This document shows, one piece after another, positions 17,212 through 26,991 of a stretch of 64,000 nt of DNA (its first letter is position 1; each line of letters starts with the position of its first letter). Position numbers and translations under genes: made by a program. Origin of the DNA: Bacteriovoracaceae bacterium (GTDB lineage Bacteria; Bdellovibrionota; Bacteriovoracia; Bacteriovoracales; Bacteriovoracaceae); contig CANFVK010000008.1 of the NCBI GenBank assembly GCA_947450475.1, forward strand, positions 18,975-82,974, read 5' to 3'. Below the pieces are notes generated by a model that was not told the origin of the DNA, searched no databases, and was given only the letters and a program-made list of their open reading frames with translations.

Positions 17212-17380
17212 AAGAAATTCCCAATTTCATTTATAACTTTTTTGTATTTTTCATAAAGCTGACAACAATAATTAGTAATTTAATTAATCAATAGTTTAAT
17301 TCTATATCAGAGTTCCTTCACTTTAGATCATTGGTCATTGACTCTCGCTTATGAGTTAGATTTGATTAAGAAGGAGCCTA

Positions 17381-19258
17381 ATGATCAGAGTCCGGGAGAG
17401 TGAATTGGAAAAGAATAACAAAGAAAGTAGCAGTGAACCACCATCAATCATGAAATTTAATTCTTGGCTTTTAATTTTATCAGTATTTCTTTTTTTCTGG
17501 TTAAGAGATTATTATGATCGTTCACAAAAAATAGTTGAAGTTCCTTACAGCGAATTTCAAAAAATGCTAGCTGATAAAAAAGTTGCCAACTTAAAAATTT
17601 CATCAAAATACATCAAAGGTCATTTTGTTCAGACTCGCTCTGATAAAAAAACTGAGTTTGTAACAGTCAGAGTTGATCCAAATTTGGCACAAGCTTTAGC
17701 GATTTCTCAAGTTCAATTTAGCAATGAAGTTGAAAGTACTTTTTTGACAGAAATTTTTTCTTGGTTAGTTCCAATATTTGTCTTTTGGATGATCTGGCTG
17801 TATTTGGGAAAAAAATTTGCGGAAAAAAGTGGTATTTCTGGAGGTCTGCTTTCTATTGGCAAAAGTCAGGCGAAACTTTATGTGGAAAAAGATGTAAAGA
17901 TAAGCTTTGCAGATGTGGCCGGAGTTGATGAAGCAAAAGAAGAGTTAAAAGAAGTAGTCGATTTTTTAAAAAATCCCGGAGAGTACAGTCGGCTTGGAGC
18001 TCGAATGCCAAGAGGTATTTTATTGGTAGGTCCACCTGGAACGGGCAAAACAATGTTAGCAAAAGCAGTTGCAGGTGAAGCGAAAGTACCTTTTTATTCA
18101 ATTAGTGGATCTGAATTTGTAGAGATGTTTGTTGGAGTTGGTGCTGCAAGAGTTCGCGATCTTTTTCACGAAGCTAGACAAAAAGCACCTTGTATCGTCT
18201 TTATAGACGAACTCGATTCATTAGGACGGGCCAGAGGTACTGGTTATTTGGGAGGTCATGACGAGAAAGAGCAAACACTAAATCAGCTTCTAGCTGAGTT
18301 AGATGGTTTTGATACAAAATCGGGGGTTATTTTGTTGGCCGCAACTAATCGACCGGAAATTCTAGATCCTGCATTGCTTCGGGCCGGAAGATTCGATCGA
18401 CAAGTTTTAATTGATAAGCCTGATAAAGTTGGAAGAGAAGCAATTCTTCGAGTTCATATTAAAAAAGTAAAATACGACGAGAATATGAAATTAGAACATA
18501 TCGCCAGCCTTACTCCTGGCTTTACAGGTGCAGACATTGCCAATTTGGTTAACGAAGCTGCCCTTACTGCTACGAGAAGAAAATCAGCAATCGTTAATGA
18601 AGAAGATTTTACTATGGCTATTGAACGAATTGTGGCCGGACTTGAGAAAAAAAATCGTATTTTTAATCCTAAAGAAAAAAAGATTATTGCCTATCATGAA
18701 ATGGGTCATGCCTTAGTTGCTCTCTCGCTTCCTGGTACTGATAAAGTTCATAAAATTTCAATCATCTCAAGAGGCATAGGATCCCTTGGCTATACGATTC
18801 AACGGCCGACTGAAGATCGTTATTTGATGACTAAAACAGAATTAGTAAATAAAATGGCTGTTCTACTTGGCGGAAGAACTGCAGAAGCTTTAATCTTTAA
18901 TGAGATTTCAACCGGTGCATCTGATGATTTAGCCAAGGTAACAAATATCGCTGAAGCGATTGTGACTAAGTATGGAATGAGCGCGGCTTTAGGTGAAATG
19001 GTTTTTGAAGTACAGCCCGGGCCTCTACAGCAATTGGCTTTTCCCGATGCTAACTATCGCTCTCATAGCCAGCAAACGGCATTTGCTATAGATCAAGAGA
19101 TCAAAAAGATTATCGATGAAGCCAGTACCATTGCACGAGACATTCTAACTTTAAAAAAACGATTATTAGAAAAAGGAGCTGAGCTTTTGCTGGAAAAAGA
19201 AACTCTAAACGAAGAAACACTTTTAAGTCTTATGGAGACTTTCAAGATTGCAAGTTAG
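17381..19258 (+). CDS. ftsH: ATP-dependent zinc metalloprotease FtsH
   Basis: A 625-residue AAA+ membrane protease for quality control of membrane and some soluble proteins. Two membrane segments (about 26-42 and 125-142) flank a short periplasmic domain. The AAA module has Walker A 'GPPGTGKT' (217-224), Walker B 'CIVFIDELD' and the second region of homology '[20 protein letters not shown]', in which Ala replaces the usual Pro of LLRPGRFD. The zinc site is HEMGH (439-443). The C-terminal tail is short. AAGGAG lies just before the ATG. Its stop TAG overlaps the stop of the convergent ADP-ribosyltransferase-like gene. Confidence 0.95.
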   Translation: MIRVRESELEKNNKESSSEPPSIMKFNSWLLILSVFLFFWLRDYYDRSQKIVEVPYSEFQKMLADKKVANLKISSKYIKGHFVQTRSDKKTEFVTVRVDPNLAQALAISQVQFSNEVESTFLTEIFSWLVPIFVFWMIWLYLGKKFAEKSGISGGLLSIGKSQAKLYVEKDVKISFADVAGVDEAKEELKEVVDFLKNPGEYSRLGARMPRGILLVGPPGTGKTMLAKAVAGEAKVPFYSISGSEFVEMFVGVGAARVRDLFHEARQKAPCIVFIDELDSLGRARGTGYLGGHDEKEQTLNQLLAELDGFDTKSGVILLAATNRPEILDPALLRAGRFDRQVLIDKPDKVGREAILRVHIKKVKYDENMKLEHIASLTPGFTGADIANLVNEAALTATRRKSAIVNEEDFTMAIERIVAGLEKKNRIFNPKEKKIIAYHEMGHALVALSLPGTDKVHKISIISRGIGSLGYTIQRPTEDRYLMTKTELVNKMAVLLGGRTAEALIFNEISTGASDDLAKVTNIAEAIVTKYGMSAALGEMVFEVQPGPLQQLAFPDANYRSHSQQTAFAIDQEIKKIIDEASTIARDILTLKKRLLEKGAELLLEKETLNEETLLSLMETFKIAS

Positions 19259-19968
19259 TTTGCTTTAAAGGTCGACCAGAATTTTTTTATATCCGCATTC
19301 ATTGATTGATCGCAATCTATTTTACAAATTTGTACTAAATATGTTTCAAATGCAGCATTTTTATTTTTTCTTGTGGCCATGACTTTCATGAGTTGTCCGT
19401 GCTTTAAAATCACTTCATCTTCTTCTTGATCAATCAGAATGGCTTTTTGATCTGGAGCATTTTGGTAAAGGACATAGATAGCTTTTTTCTTTTCAGGATT
19501 GTCATTATTCATTTCCACTGCAAAGTGATAAGCCACTTTAAAATCTGTTGAAGTTGAAACAAAGCCTTTGTCTAAAAATTCCTCTCCGATACTAAAACTT
19601 TTATTTTTTCTAAAACTTAAACTTACTCCTCGAAAGAGGATGAGGTCTTCGGGTAGTGCAGGTGCTTTTGTAAAAATGTGATCAATGCTCTCGACTATGA
19701 TTTTAGCTTCATCTGGGCCTGTTCCATACCATTCATATTGAGCTGGGAAAAAACGTAAAAAACCATTAATCTCTTGATAACAAGGATCCTCTTTGTCGGT
19801 ATAATTATTGAGGTCAAAAATCTCTTTTTCTGTTGATCCAAAAAAGTTTTCGCTGGGATACCCCATCAACTTAGCAAGCTTGTTGAATTTATAGGTCTTA
19901 TACTCAAGAGCAAAAAGGTTAAAACTTAGAGAAAATAAGACTAATAAAATAAATGATTTTGTTTTCAT
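19255..19968 (-). CDS. Secreted ADP-ribosyltransferase-like protein
   Basis: A 237-residue protein with a signal peptide (NLFA/LE, about 20 residues). It shows the R-S-E layout of ADP-ribosyltransferase exoenzymes: 'LILFRGVS' (Arg113), 'GFVSTSTD' (Ser138-Thr-Ser140) and 'EEDEVILKHG', giving the ExE pair Glu183/Glu185 followed by the 'LMKVMA' strand. In that family the last Glu is catalytic and moves ADP-ribose from NAD+ to a target residue. Export means it acts in the periplasm, at the surface, or in another cell; no neighbouring immunity gene is obvious. It is a good candidate effector for predation or competition, but target and activity are unknown. Its 3' end overlaps ftsH by four bases tail to tail. 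Confidence 0.7.
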   Translation of the reverse strand: MKTKSFILLVLFSLSFNLFALEYKTYKFNKLAKLMGYPSENFFGSTEKEIFDLNNYTDKEDPCYQEINGFLRFFPAQYEWYGTGPDEAKIIVESIDHIFTKAPALPEDLILFRGVSLSFRKNKSFSIGEEFLDKGFVSTSTDFKVAYHFAVEMNNDNPEKKKAIYVLYQNAPDQKAILIDQEEDEVILKHGQLMKVMATRKNKNAAFETYLVQICKIDCDQSMNADIKKFWSTFKAN

Positions 19969-20024
19969 GCGGCAATTTTAACATGCCCCAAATTGAGCTG
20001 TTAATATTGAGTAAAAATTACTTA

Positions 20025-20744
20025 CTAAAATTGGAGTGCATATTTAAACGACAATCCTTTGAGTTCTTCGGTCGGAGTGACAATAAATGCGGAGGGGCCC
20101 GAACCCCCTGATTTTGAGTTTTGGGCCAATGCAATTCCATAACTTATTCCAATAGTTGCACCAGCGAGAACATCTAGAAAGTAATGATAGTGGTCTTGCA
20201 TTCTACATATTCCCACATAGGTCGCCATCGCATAAGCCGGAAGTCCAAAGCTTAGGGAATGCTCACTGGCCACGAAAGCTGCGAATGCAAAAGCTGTGGT
20301 GGTATGACCGGAAGGAAATGAGCTGTTGCCGCCGTTAGGTCTTTTTTCATTAACAATAGGCTTGATAATATCTGCCAGGAGTCCTGAGTATAAAGTAGCT
20401 TTTGCCATGCCGATGGCTCGTCTTTTAGAGTCATCATCTTTTTTAAATAAATAAAAATTAAGTCCCATTGCTAAGCTGTAAACAGCGTTGGGAAGGATTT
20501 GCATAAAGACATTTCCTGGTTTAGTTAGGTTACAACAAAGTGGTTTATCCTCTCGAAGGTCTTTGCTAATCATATCTTTTTGAAATACGGCAACCAGGGT
20601 AAGGGAAGTTCCAATGATAAGAACTTTCTGGGCGGTGGCATTAGTCCAGGGAGAAATAACATCTTCCTTGGCATCTGCCAGCAAACCAGCATGCAAATTA
20701 AGAATGGGAAAAATAAATTGAAGGATGAAAATAAATTTTTTCAA
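20025..20744 (-). CDS. PAP2-family membrane phosphatase
   Basis: A 239-residue member of the type 2 phosphatidic acid phosphatase superfamily, with a signal peptide or first helix and several hydrophobic segments. All three motif blocks are present: K-x6-RP ('KPIVNEKRP', Lys128 and Arg135), PSGH (144-147) and R-x5-H-x3-D (Arg181, His187, Asp191). Members remove phosphate from lipid phosphates such as phosphatidate or undecaprenyl pyrophosphate at the outer face of the inner membrane. A Cys pair after 'KPL' near residues 70-71 is unusual. The gene is transcribed divergently from the VTT-domain gene, which may share a link to lipid handling. Confidence 0.85.
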   Translation of the reverse strand: MKKFIFILQFIFPILNLHAGLLADAKEDVISPWTNATAQKVLIIGTSLTLVAVFQKDMISKDLREDKPLCCNLTKPGNVFMQILPNAVYSLAMGLNFYLFKKDDDSKRRAIGMAKATLYSGLLADIIKPIVNEKRPNGGNSSFPSGHTTTAFAFAAFVASEHSLSFGLPAYAMATYVGICRMQDHYHYFLDVLAGATIGISYGIALAQNSKSGGSGPSAFIVTPTEELKGLSFKYALQF

Positions 20745-20826
20745 GCAAGTCCATGTATAATGAGATGAATAAGAAACAACTATAACTTGCTTCGGGCAAA
20801 CTATAAACTTAAATATTGATTAAAAA

Positions 20827-21519
20827 ATGACCTATAAAAATTTATTGAAATTCATTGCTTGTCTTTTTCTGTTGATGTTCGTGATCATTTTATACCGTTT
20901 AGAAATTCACCACTATTTAAGTTTGGTAATGATCAAAAAAGCACTTCCTTTTCTTCATTTCCAAGTTGAGGCTCATCCACTTCTTTTTACTTCTTTGTAT
21001 ATGTTCATTTTTATCGCGGCAACATCGATCTCTATTCCCTCAACAACCATTTTGACTCTTTTAGGAGGGGCTCTTTTTCCTTGGTATTATGGAATTGTCT
21101 TGGCATCTATTGCTTGTAACACTGGAGCGACTTGCTCACTTTTAATTTCACGTGTTTTTTTCAGAGAAGCGATCAAAAAAAAATATGAAGGACCATTTCA
21201 TTTCATAAACGGTCATCTTGAAAAAGAAGGCGCTCTTTATCTTTTATCTTTGAGGCTCATGCCTGTCTTTCCGTTCTTTTTGGTAAATTTAGTGATGGGG
21301 CTGAGTACTATGAAAGCTAGAACTTTTTTTTTAATTAGTCAGTTGGGAACATTGCCGATGATTTGTATTTTAATCTTTGCGGGGAAAAAAATAGCAATGA
21401 TGACGTCATTTGGCGATATTGTCTCTCCTGGGATCCTTATGCTCTTTTCCATCTTTGCTTCAATGCCCCTGATTGGGAAGTGGTCTTTGCCATTGATTAA
21501 AAAATTATTTAGAAAGTAA
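20827..21519 (+). CDS. VTT-domain (TVP38/TMEM64-type) membrane protein
   Basis: A 230-residue protein with an N-terminal helix and about five more hydrophobic segments. 'ISIPSTTILTLLGGALF', a Gly/Asn-rich middle and 'RLMPVFPFFLVNLVMGLSTM' are diagnostic of the VTT (SNARE-associated) fold, related to DedA proteins. Family members act in lipid scrambling or membrane homeostasis. It ends inside the 3' end of the convergent mgsA gene (15-base overlap). Confidence 0.8.
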   Translation: MTYKNLLKFIACLFLLMFVIILYRLEIHHYLSLVMIKKALPFLHFQVEAHPLLFTSLYMFIFIAATSISIPSTTILTLLGGALFPWYYGIVLASIACNTGATCSLLISRVFFREAIKKKYEGPFHFINGHLEKEGALYLLSLRLMPVFPFFLVNLVMGLSTMKARTFFLISQLGTLPMICILIFAGKKIAMMTSFGDIVSPGILMLFSIFASMPLIGKWSLPLIKKLFRK

Positions 21520-21900
21520 ATTTTTATATAGACCTTTGACAATAAGCTGTGCCGTGGCTGGATTTGTAGCCAAGGGAGTATTGTGGACATCGCAAATACG
21601 CAGCAAGGATGAGATATCTGGATCATGAGGATGCATCCCGAGAGGATCGCGCATGAAAATGACAGCATGGCATTTACCTGTAGCTACTAATGCTGCAATT
21701 TGAGCATCTCCTCCGATGGGTCCAGAAAGTAGTTTTTTTATCTTTAAACCACAGGACTGGATAAGCTTTCCGGTCGTGGCAGTTGCAACCAATTCAAACG
21801 ATTTAAAAAATTCTAAATTATCTTTTACAAAGGCAATCATGTCCGCTTTTTTACCATCATGTGCGATGAGCGCTAGGGTTTTTTTAGGTATCTTTTTCAT
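21505..21900 (-). CDS. mgsA: Methylglyoxal synthase
   Basis: A 131-residue enzyme converting dihydroxyacetone phosphate to methylglyoxal and phosphate, a bypass of lower glycolysis when phosphate is short. It keeps the family signatures: 'IAHDGKK' (His14), 'TGTT'-like 'ATTGK', 'SGPIGGDAQI' (catalytic Asp65) and 'DPLGMHPHDPDI' (Asp85, His90, His92). Length is normal for the smaller form. No glyoxalase gene is seen nearby. The last 15 bases overlap the VTT-domain gene tail to tail. Confidence 0.93.
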   Translation of the reverse strand: MKKIPKKTLALIAHDGKKADMIAFVKDNLEFFKSFELVATATTGKLIQSCGLKIKKLLSGPIGGDAQIAALVATGKCHAVIFMRDPLGMHPHDPDISSLLRICDVHNTPLATNPATAQLIVKGLYKNLLSK

Positions 21901-22016
21901 AAATTTTAACCTCTTTGATCAATCCTAATGAGTCCCCAAAAAAAGAACAAGTAAAAGATTGTCTTAGTTAAAAGTATTTATGAATATTAAATGACTTGCT
22001 TTTTTTGGGAGTTTCT

Positions 22017-23327
22017 ATGAACAACATTCACGCGCTTCGTTCAGCGGCACTAAGCTTTACGGCAGATCCATTTTTAACTGACCCCGAGTCATGCTATCAT
22101 TACGAATCCGATGCTCTTATTGTCATAGAAAATGGCTTAATTAAATCTTTTGGCTCCTACTATTCCCAAAAGGATAAAGTGCCACCAAATTGTCAAATTA
22201 AAACTTATACAGATTCATTGATTATACCAGGCTTTATAGACACTCATATTCATTATCCTCAAACTCAAATTATCGGTGCCTTTGGCAAACAACTCATTGA
22301 TTGGCTAAATAACTATACTTTTAAAGCGGAAGTAGAATTTAAAAATTACGATTACGCCAAAATGGTTTCAGAGTTTTTTCTCCAGCAGTGTCTAAAGTCA
22401 GGTACATCAACTGTCATGACTTATTGTACGGTTCATCCCGAATCGGTTGATGCTTTTTTTGAAGTAGCGCTAAAGAAAAAAATGAGAGTCATTGCTGGAA
22501 AAGTATTAATGGATCGCAATGCTCCAAGCAATCTTTTAGATACTGCTCAATCAGGATACGATCAATCTAAAGCTTTGATTAAAAAGTGGCATGGAAAAGA
22601 ACGCCTGATGTATGCAATCACACCACGCTTTGCACCTACCAGTACCCACGAGCAACTTACTGCTGCGGGTACTTTGTGGAGTGAGCATCCAGGAACCTTT
22701 ATGCAGTCTCACCTGTCAGAAAATCTGGGTGAAATCGCATGGGTAAAAGAACTCTTTCCAGAGAGAAAAGATTATCTTGATGTCTACGATCACTATGGTC
22801 TTCTTGGCAATCGTGCCGTATATGGGCACGGCATCCATCTCAGTGAAAGAGAGTGGCATCGCCTCCATGAAAGTAAAACTAGCATTGCCCATTGTCCGAC
22901 TTCGAATGAATTTTTAGGCAGCGGTCTTTTTGATTTTAAAGCTGCCAAGAGCATTGAGCGACCAGTTCGGGTAGGTCTTGCCAGTGATATAGGTGCCGGC
23001 ACTAGTTTTTCGCAATTACAATCCATGAATGAGTCCTATAAAATTGCCCAGCTCAACGGGGTAGCACTATCATCAATCCACGCTTTCTATTTGGCGACTA
23101 GAGGCGCGGCCGAGGCGCTAGGGCTACTTGATAAGGTGGGTTCAATTGCTCCTGGCATGGAGGCAGATTTACTGGTTTTAGATATGAAGTCTACTGAACT
23201 CATAGATTTTAGAATGAAATACTGCAAAAGCGTTGAAGAGTCCCTCTTTATCCAAATGACTCTAGGAGATGACCGCTCGACCAAAGCCGTTTACATTTCT
23301 GGTGAGTGTGCTTATCAAAAGGGATGA
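22017..23327 (+). CDS. guaD: Guanine deaminase
   Basis: A 436-residue zinc amidohydrolase that deaminates guanine to xanthine. Metal and substrate motifs are clear: 'GFIDTHIHYPQ' (HxH), 'GAFGKQLIDWLNNYTF', 'PRFAPTS', 'SHLSEN', 'YGHGIHL' and 'ASDIGAG' (metal Asp). ATG at 22017 is the likely start, with GGGAG five bases upstream; the frame extends to a TTG at 21996 that has no ribosome site. Together with the nucleoside-type ABC importer at 26992-31485 this points to salvage of purines, useful for a cell that digests other cells. Confidence 0.93.
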   Translation: MNNIHALRSAALSFTADPFLTDPESCYHYESDALIVIENGLIKSFGSYYSQKDKVPPNCQIKTYTDSLIIPGFIDTHIHYPQTQIIGAFGKQLIDWLNNYTFKAEVEFKNYDYAKMVSEFFLQQCLKSGTSTVMTYCTVHPESVDAFFEVALKKKMRVIAGKVLMDRNAPSNLLDTAQSGYDQSKALIKKWHGKERLMYAITPRFAPTSTHEQLTAAGTLWSEHPGTFMQSHLSENLGEIAWVKELFPERKDYLDVYDHYGLLGNRAVYGHGIHLSEREWHRLHESKTSIAHCPTSNEFLGSGLFDFKAAKSIERPVRVGLASDIGAGTSFSQLQSMNESYKIAQLNGVALSSIHAFYLATRGAAEALGLLDKVGSIAPGMEADLLVLDMKSTELIDFRMKYCKSVEESLFIQMTLGDDRSTKAVYISGECAYQKG

Positions 23328-23431
23328 ATCTAAAAATCTCTTACATCTTCTCAGCGAAAATTTAACAATTTTCATTAGACAAAGTTTAAGACTTTAAGGG
23401 ATAAATACTGCATTAATAAAGAGGAGGAGTT

Positions 23432-24127
23432 ATGAAAATCACTTCAATGTTATTAGCTTTCATTTTGCTTTCTAGCATCGTGGGTACAGCTTTTGCTGAA
23501 GCCAACAATGAATCAACAGATCTTGCAAAAACTTTTGGAAGCGTAACAGTTCAAGAGTTGCAAGATAATATTCCGTTGGAAATCACTCCCAATGTCGCTG
23601 ATAATCCAATCGATGAGATTTCTATTATAATAGACAGTCTGCTGGCCATCGGTAAAAAACTTTGGCCGATTGTCCAAGCTGGTAGACCGGTTATTAACGA
23701 TAAACTTATTCCCGTTGTAAGTATCATTCCTCGTACTGATGATAAAGGAGCGGTTCTTTATCAAATGAGCAATTGGTCAGTACCGCGTGTTAAAAGATAT
23801 CGGGTATCTTTTAAAAATTCCTATGGCAGCGAAGTGGTGGGTTTCACCTACACCGTTTATTTTCAATACAACGGCTCATTTGCCGGTGTAGGAAAATATG
23901 TGACGAGTTTAAAAGTTGAAGCAAGTGAAATTTATACTTCTTGGGGATTTAATTTTGATGCGGTTTCTGAATTAATAAATATCGCCAATGTTGGATCAAA
24001 AGATGAGCCCGTCGCATCAGGAATCCTTCAAGTTGCCTATACTGTAAAAGGCTTTTTAAATGAAGTTCGTCGTTCGGAGAGCTTCTATGTTGATGGAAAC
24101 GGAAATATTCAACTTTTAAATAATTAA
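23432..24127 (+). CDS. Secreted protein of unknown function
   Basis: A 231-residue protein with a strong ribosome site (GAGGAGGAG) and a standard signal peptide (AFA/EA near residue 22). The mature part has an acidic N-terminal region, then alternating hydrophobic strands such as 'RVSFKNSYGSEVVGFTYTVYFQYNGSF', suggesting a beta-sandwich, and ends 'VDGNGNIQLL'. The region around residues 60-100 resembles phage-tail or colonization-factor-like beta proteins in composition only. I recognise no family. It is a single-gene unit: the terminator at 24144-24180 follows its stop closely. Confidence 0.6.
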   Translation: MKITSMLLAFILLSSIVGTAFAEANNESTDLAKTFGSVTVQELQDNIPLEITPNVADNPIDEISIIIDSLLAIGKKLWPIVQAGRPVINDKLIPVVSIIPRTDDKGAVLYQMSNWSVPRVKRYRVSFKNSYGSEVVGFTYTVYFQYNGSFAGVGKYVTSLKVEASEIYTSWGFNFDAVSELINIANVGSKDEPVASGILQVAYTVKGFLNEVRRSESFYVDGNGNIQLLNN

Positions 24128-24143
24128 TTTATTTTCACATTAT

Positions 24144-24180
24144 AAAAAAAAGGCCAGTTTATGACTGGCCTTTTTTTTTG
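24144..24180 (+). terminator. Rho-independent terminator
   Basis: A perfect hairpin (AGGCCAGT with ACTGGCCT, five-base loop) at 24151-24171 is preceded by A's and followed by a run of at least eight T's. It closes the transcript of the secreted protein at 23432-24127. Confidence 0.9.
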
Positions 24181-24210
24181 TTAATTTTTTTTTGAATAAG
24201 GATGAAAGCC

Positions 24211-25638
24211 ATGAATCTAAAGCAATTACTTTCTACTTTAACAATCGGAGTTGATTACGTATCACTTCGTGAGGTCTACACCAAGTCAGCAAGTCTAGCA
24301 GTTCGCAATGAAATACTAGAAGGTTTTACCAGCAGTGAAGATCACGGTTTAATGATAGAAGTGATGGTTAATGGACAAATTGCCTACGGTGCAACAAATT
24401 CCTTTGAACCCAGTGACGTGCTCAAAACGGCGCTAAAAGCCAAGCAGCAAGCTCAAGCTGCTAGATCAAAAGGGCTTTATCATTTTTCCCTTGATCAACG
24501 TCCTGCTTTGATTGGTGAATATCTTGCTCCCGCCCAAAGAGCAATAGAGTATTTTAATCCTAATGAATTGACTGATCTTCTGGTGAGTCTATCGGCCGCT
24601 ATGAAAACTCATGAGCATGTGCTTAGCAGAACAGCAAATTTTTCAATGACTGATACTTTTACCCACTTTGTTTCCAGCAATGGCAGTGATATCAGACAAA
24701 AAATAATACGTTCAGCTCTGGGATTATCTGCTACTGCAAGTAACGAAAAAGGTTCTCAACGAAGAAGTTTCGGTAATGATTTCAGTTCTCAGCATGGGCT
24801 TGAGGCTATTGATAAAAATAAATTAATAATACAAGCTGATCGAATCGCTAATGAAGCACTTAGCTTGTTAGATGCACAAGAATGTCCAACCGAAACAATG
24901 GATCTTATTCTAGCTCCAGACCAAATGTTTTTACAGATTCATGAAAGCATTGGCCATCCCCTGGAGCTTGATCGCATTTTAGGAGATGAAAGAAATTACG
25001 CGGGTTGGAGCTTTGTGAAGCCTTCAGATTTTGGAGTCCTTCGTTATGGATCTGATTTAATGAATGTTACATTTGACCCCACCGTAATTGGACAAAATGC
25101 CAGTTATTTTGCTGATGACATTGGTGCCTTGGCAAAAAAAGAATATCTCATTAGAAAGGGAATTTTAGAAAGAGGATTAGGCAGCCTTGAATCTCAAAAA
25201 CGATTGAATCTCCCTGGCGTTTCTTCACAGCGGGCCACATCTTGGAATCGCGCTCCAATTGATCGGATGGCCAATGTCAATTTAGAGCCTGGAGATTCAA
25301 CTTTTGCCGACATGCTCTCAAAAGTTGAAAGAGGAGTTTTTATGAAAACAACTCGATCGTGGTCAATCGATGACTATCGAAATAAGTTTCAGTTTGGTTG
25401 CGAATATGCACAGCTGATTGAAAATGGAAAACTAACCAAGCTCCTAAAAAATCCGAATTACCGTGGAATCACAGCTCCTTTTTGGAATCAATTAAAAATG
25501 GTAGGAGATCACTCAACATTTGAAGTTGGAGGTCTCAGCAACTGTGGAAAGGGAGAGCCTAATCAAGTTATTTTTGTAGGTCATGCAAGTCCAGCTTGTT
25601 TATTTTCTCAAATTGAAGTTTTTGGAGGAGGTAAATAA
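24211..25638 (+). CDS. tldD: TldD-type metallopeptidase subunit
   Basis: About 475 residues, the catalytic subunit of the TldD/TldE protease, which degrades unfolded or modified peptides and matures some RiPPs. The family zinc motif HExxxH is present as 'HESIGHPLELD' (His244 to His249 from the ATG at 24211). I prefer this ATG because AAGG at 24198-24201 lies nine bases before it and abuts the earlier ATG at 24202. The stop overlaps the partner gene by one base (TAATG), as expected for a heterodimer made in equal amounts. No RiPP precursor was recognised nearby. Confidence 0.88.
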   Translation: MNLKQLLSTLTIGVDYVSLREVYTKSASLAVRNEILEGFTSSEDHGLMIEVMVNGQIAYGATNSFEPSDVLKTALKAKQQAQAARSKGLYHFSLDQRPALIGEYLAPAQRAIEYFNPNELTDLLVSLSAAMKTHEHVLSRTANFSMTDTFTHFVSSNGSDIRQKIIRSALGLSATASNEKGSQRRSFGNDFSSQHGLEAIDKNKLIIQADRIANEALSLLDAQECPTETMDLILAPDQMFLQIHESIGHPLELDRILGDERNYAGWSFVKPSDFGVLRYGSDLMNVTFDPTVIGQNASYFADDIGALAKKEYLIRKGILERGLGSLESQKRLNLPGVSSQRATSWNRAPIDRMANVNLEPGDSTFADMLSKVERGVFMKTTRSWSIDDYRNKFQFGCEYAQLIENGKLTKLLKNPNYRGITAPFWNQLKMVGDHSTFEVGGLSNCGKGEPNQVIFVGHASPACLFSQIEVFGGGK

Positions 25639-26969
25639 TGCAAGCTCTAGAGTCTTCGAATTTCGAAACATTTTCACATAAAATATTTAACGAACTTCAG
25701 TCTGATGAGTCGCTGAGCCTTACGCTGTCTGGAGAAGAAACTCTTTTTACCAGATTTTCGCAGGCCAAGATCCGTCAAATTACCAATCTTCAACAAGGCT
25801 TTGTTGATTTCACATTCATAAAAGGAAATCGCACCCTCTCGTTTAATCTTCCTTATCGAGCTAGTGAGGCCGATGTCGGTATTGCTATTAAAAAGTTAAG
25901 AGAGTCTCGGGGTTGGATTGATCGATTACCGGAAGATCCTTACCTGGTTCGACCAGCTTATTTTGGAAAAAGCATAGAAGAGAATCTCTTTGATTTACCA
26001 AATGAAGAGAAAATGCTCAATGATATTTTTGAAGCTTCAATCAACAGCGATTTAGCTGGGGTCTTTACGAGTGGAGAAGTCGCTAGGGCTTCAACCAACT
26101 CCAAAGGGCAATACCACTGGTTTAAAACTAAAAATTTTTACTTAGACTATTCAGTCTATAACCAGCGACAAAAAGCGGTAAAATCGACCTATGCTGGAAG
26201 CCAATGGGATGCCTTAATGCTCAAGTCAAATTTGGATGAGAGCATCAATAAATTAAATCTTATGAACATAGATTCAAAAAAAATTGAAAGAGGAGCTTAT
26301 CGAGTTTATCTTGCACCCTCTGCAGTTTCTGAATTACTGGGAACGCTTTCTTGGGGGGGAGTCTCAATGGGAGAGCACCAAAGAGGCAATGGTTCCTTGC
26401 GAGAATTATGGGAGGGAAAAAAGAAACTTTCACCAAAATTTACGTTGAGTGAAGATTTTAACCTGGCAATGAGTCCTCGATTTAATGATCGGGGAGAAAT
26501 GGCTCCGAATCAAATATCACTCATCGAAAAAGGAGAATTGAAAAATTTTTTAATTTCCACTCGTACCGCCCACGAATACAAATTAGAATCTAATTTTGCG
26601 ACAGATTGGGAATCTATGAGATCTCCAGTGATAAATTGCGGAAGTATATCACGTGAAAATATACTTCAAGAACTTGGCACTGGAATTTATATTTCAGATT
26701 TACATTATTTAAATTGGTCTGATCGTGAAACGGCAAGACTTACAGGCATGACTCGTTATGCTTGTTTTTGGGTTGAAAATGGCAAAATTGTTTGTCCAAT
26801 CCAAGATCTTCGCTTTGATGAAAGTTATTATAAAATATTTGGAGATGGTTTAGTTGACCTAACTGATTTTAGTGAAATCATTCCTTATACTGGATCCTAC
26901 TTTCAGCGCGACGTGGGAGGATCAAAGGTTCCAGGAGCTTTGATTTCCAATTTTACGTTCACTCTTTAG
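25638..26969 (+). CDS. tldE: TldE/PmbA-type partner subunit
   Basis: A 443-residue TldE/PmbA-family protein lacking the HExxxH zinc motif, as expected of the non-catalytic subunit. Recognisable family regions are 'RFSQAKIRQITNLQ' near the N-terminus, 'VYLAPSAVSELLG' in the middle and 'GLVDLTDFSEIIPYTGSYFQRDVGGSKVPG'-like sequence near the end (residues about 400-435). It begins at the TAATG overlap with tldD. Within this protein 'SPRFNDRGEMAPNQISLIEKG' matches the family's C-terminal half. Confidence 0.85.
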   Translation: MQALESSNFETFSHKIFNELQSDESLSLTLSGEETLFTRFSQAKIRQITNLQQGFVDFTFIKGNRTLSFNLPYRASEADVGIAIKKLRESRGWIDRLPEDPYLVRPAYFGKSIEENLFDLPNEEKMLNDIFEASINSDLAGVFTSGEVARASTNSKGQYHWFKTKNFYLDYSVYNQRQKAVKSTYAGSQWDALMLKSNLDESINKLNLMNIDSKKIERGAYRVYLAPSAVSELLGTLSWGGVSMGEHQRGNGSLRELWEGKKKLSPKFTLSEDFNLAMSPRFNDRGEMAPNQISLIEKGELKNFLISTRTAHEYKLESNFATDWESMRSPVINCGSISRENILQELGTGIYISDLHYLNWSDRETARLTGMTRYACFWVENGKIVCPIQDLRFDESYYKIFGDGLVDLTDFSEIIPYTGSYFQRDVGGSKVPGALISNFTFTL

Positions 26970-26991
26970 TACCCTTAGTCTTTTTTATTGT

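Noticed and set aside
17180..17216. Hairpin at the end of the ABC ATPase gene
   Set aside because: The stem TTTCAC/GTGAAA lies inside the coding end and is not followed by a T-run.
21339..21668. Open frame of 109 codons on the minus strand
   Set aside because: It covers the overlap of the VTT-domain gene and mgsA, both clearly real.
24211..26969. RiPP biosynthesis locus around tldD/tldE
   Set aside because: No precursor peptide or modification enzyme was found nearby; the general protease role is more likely.
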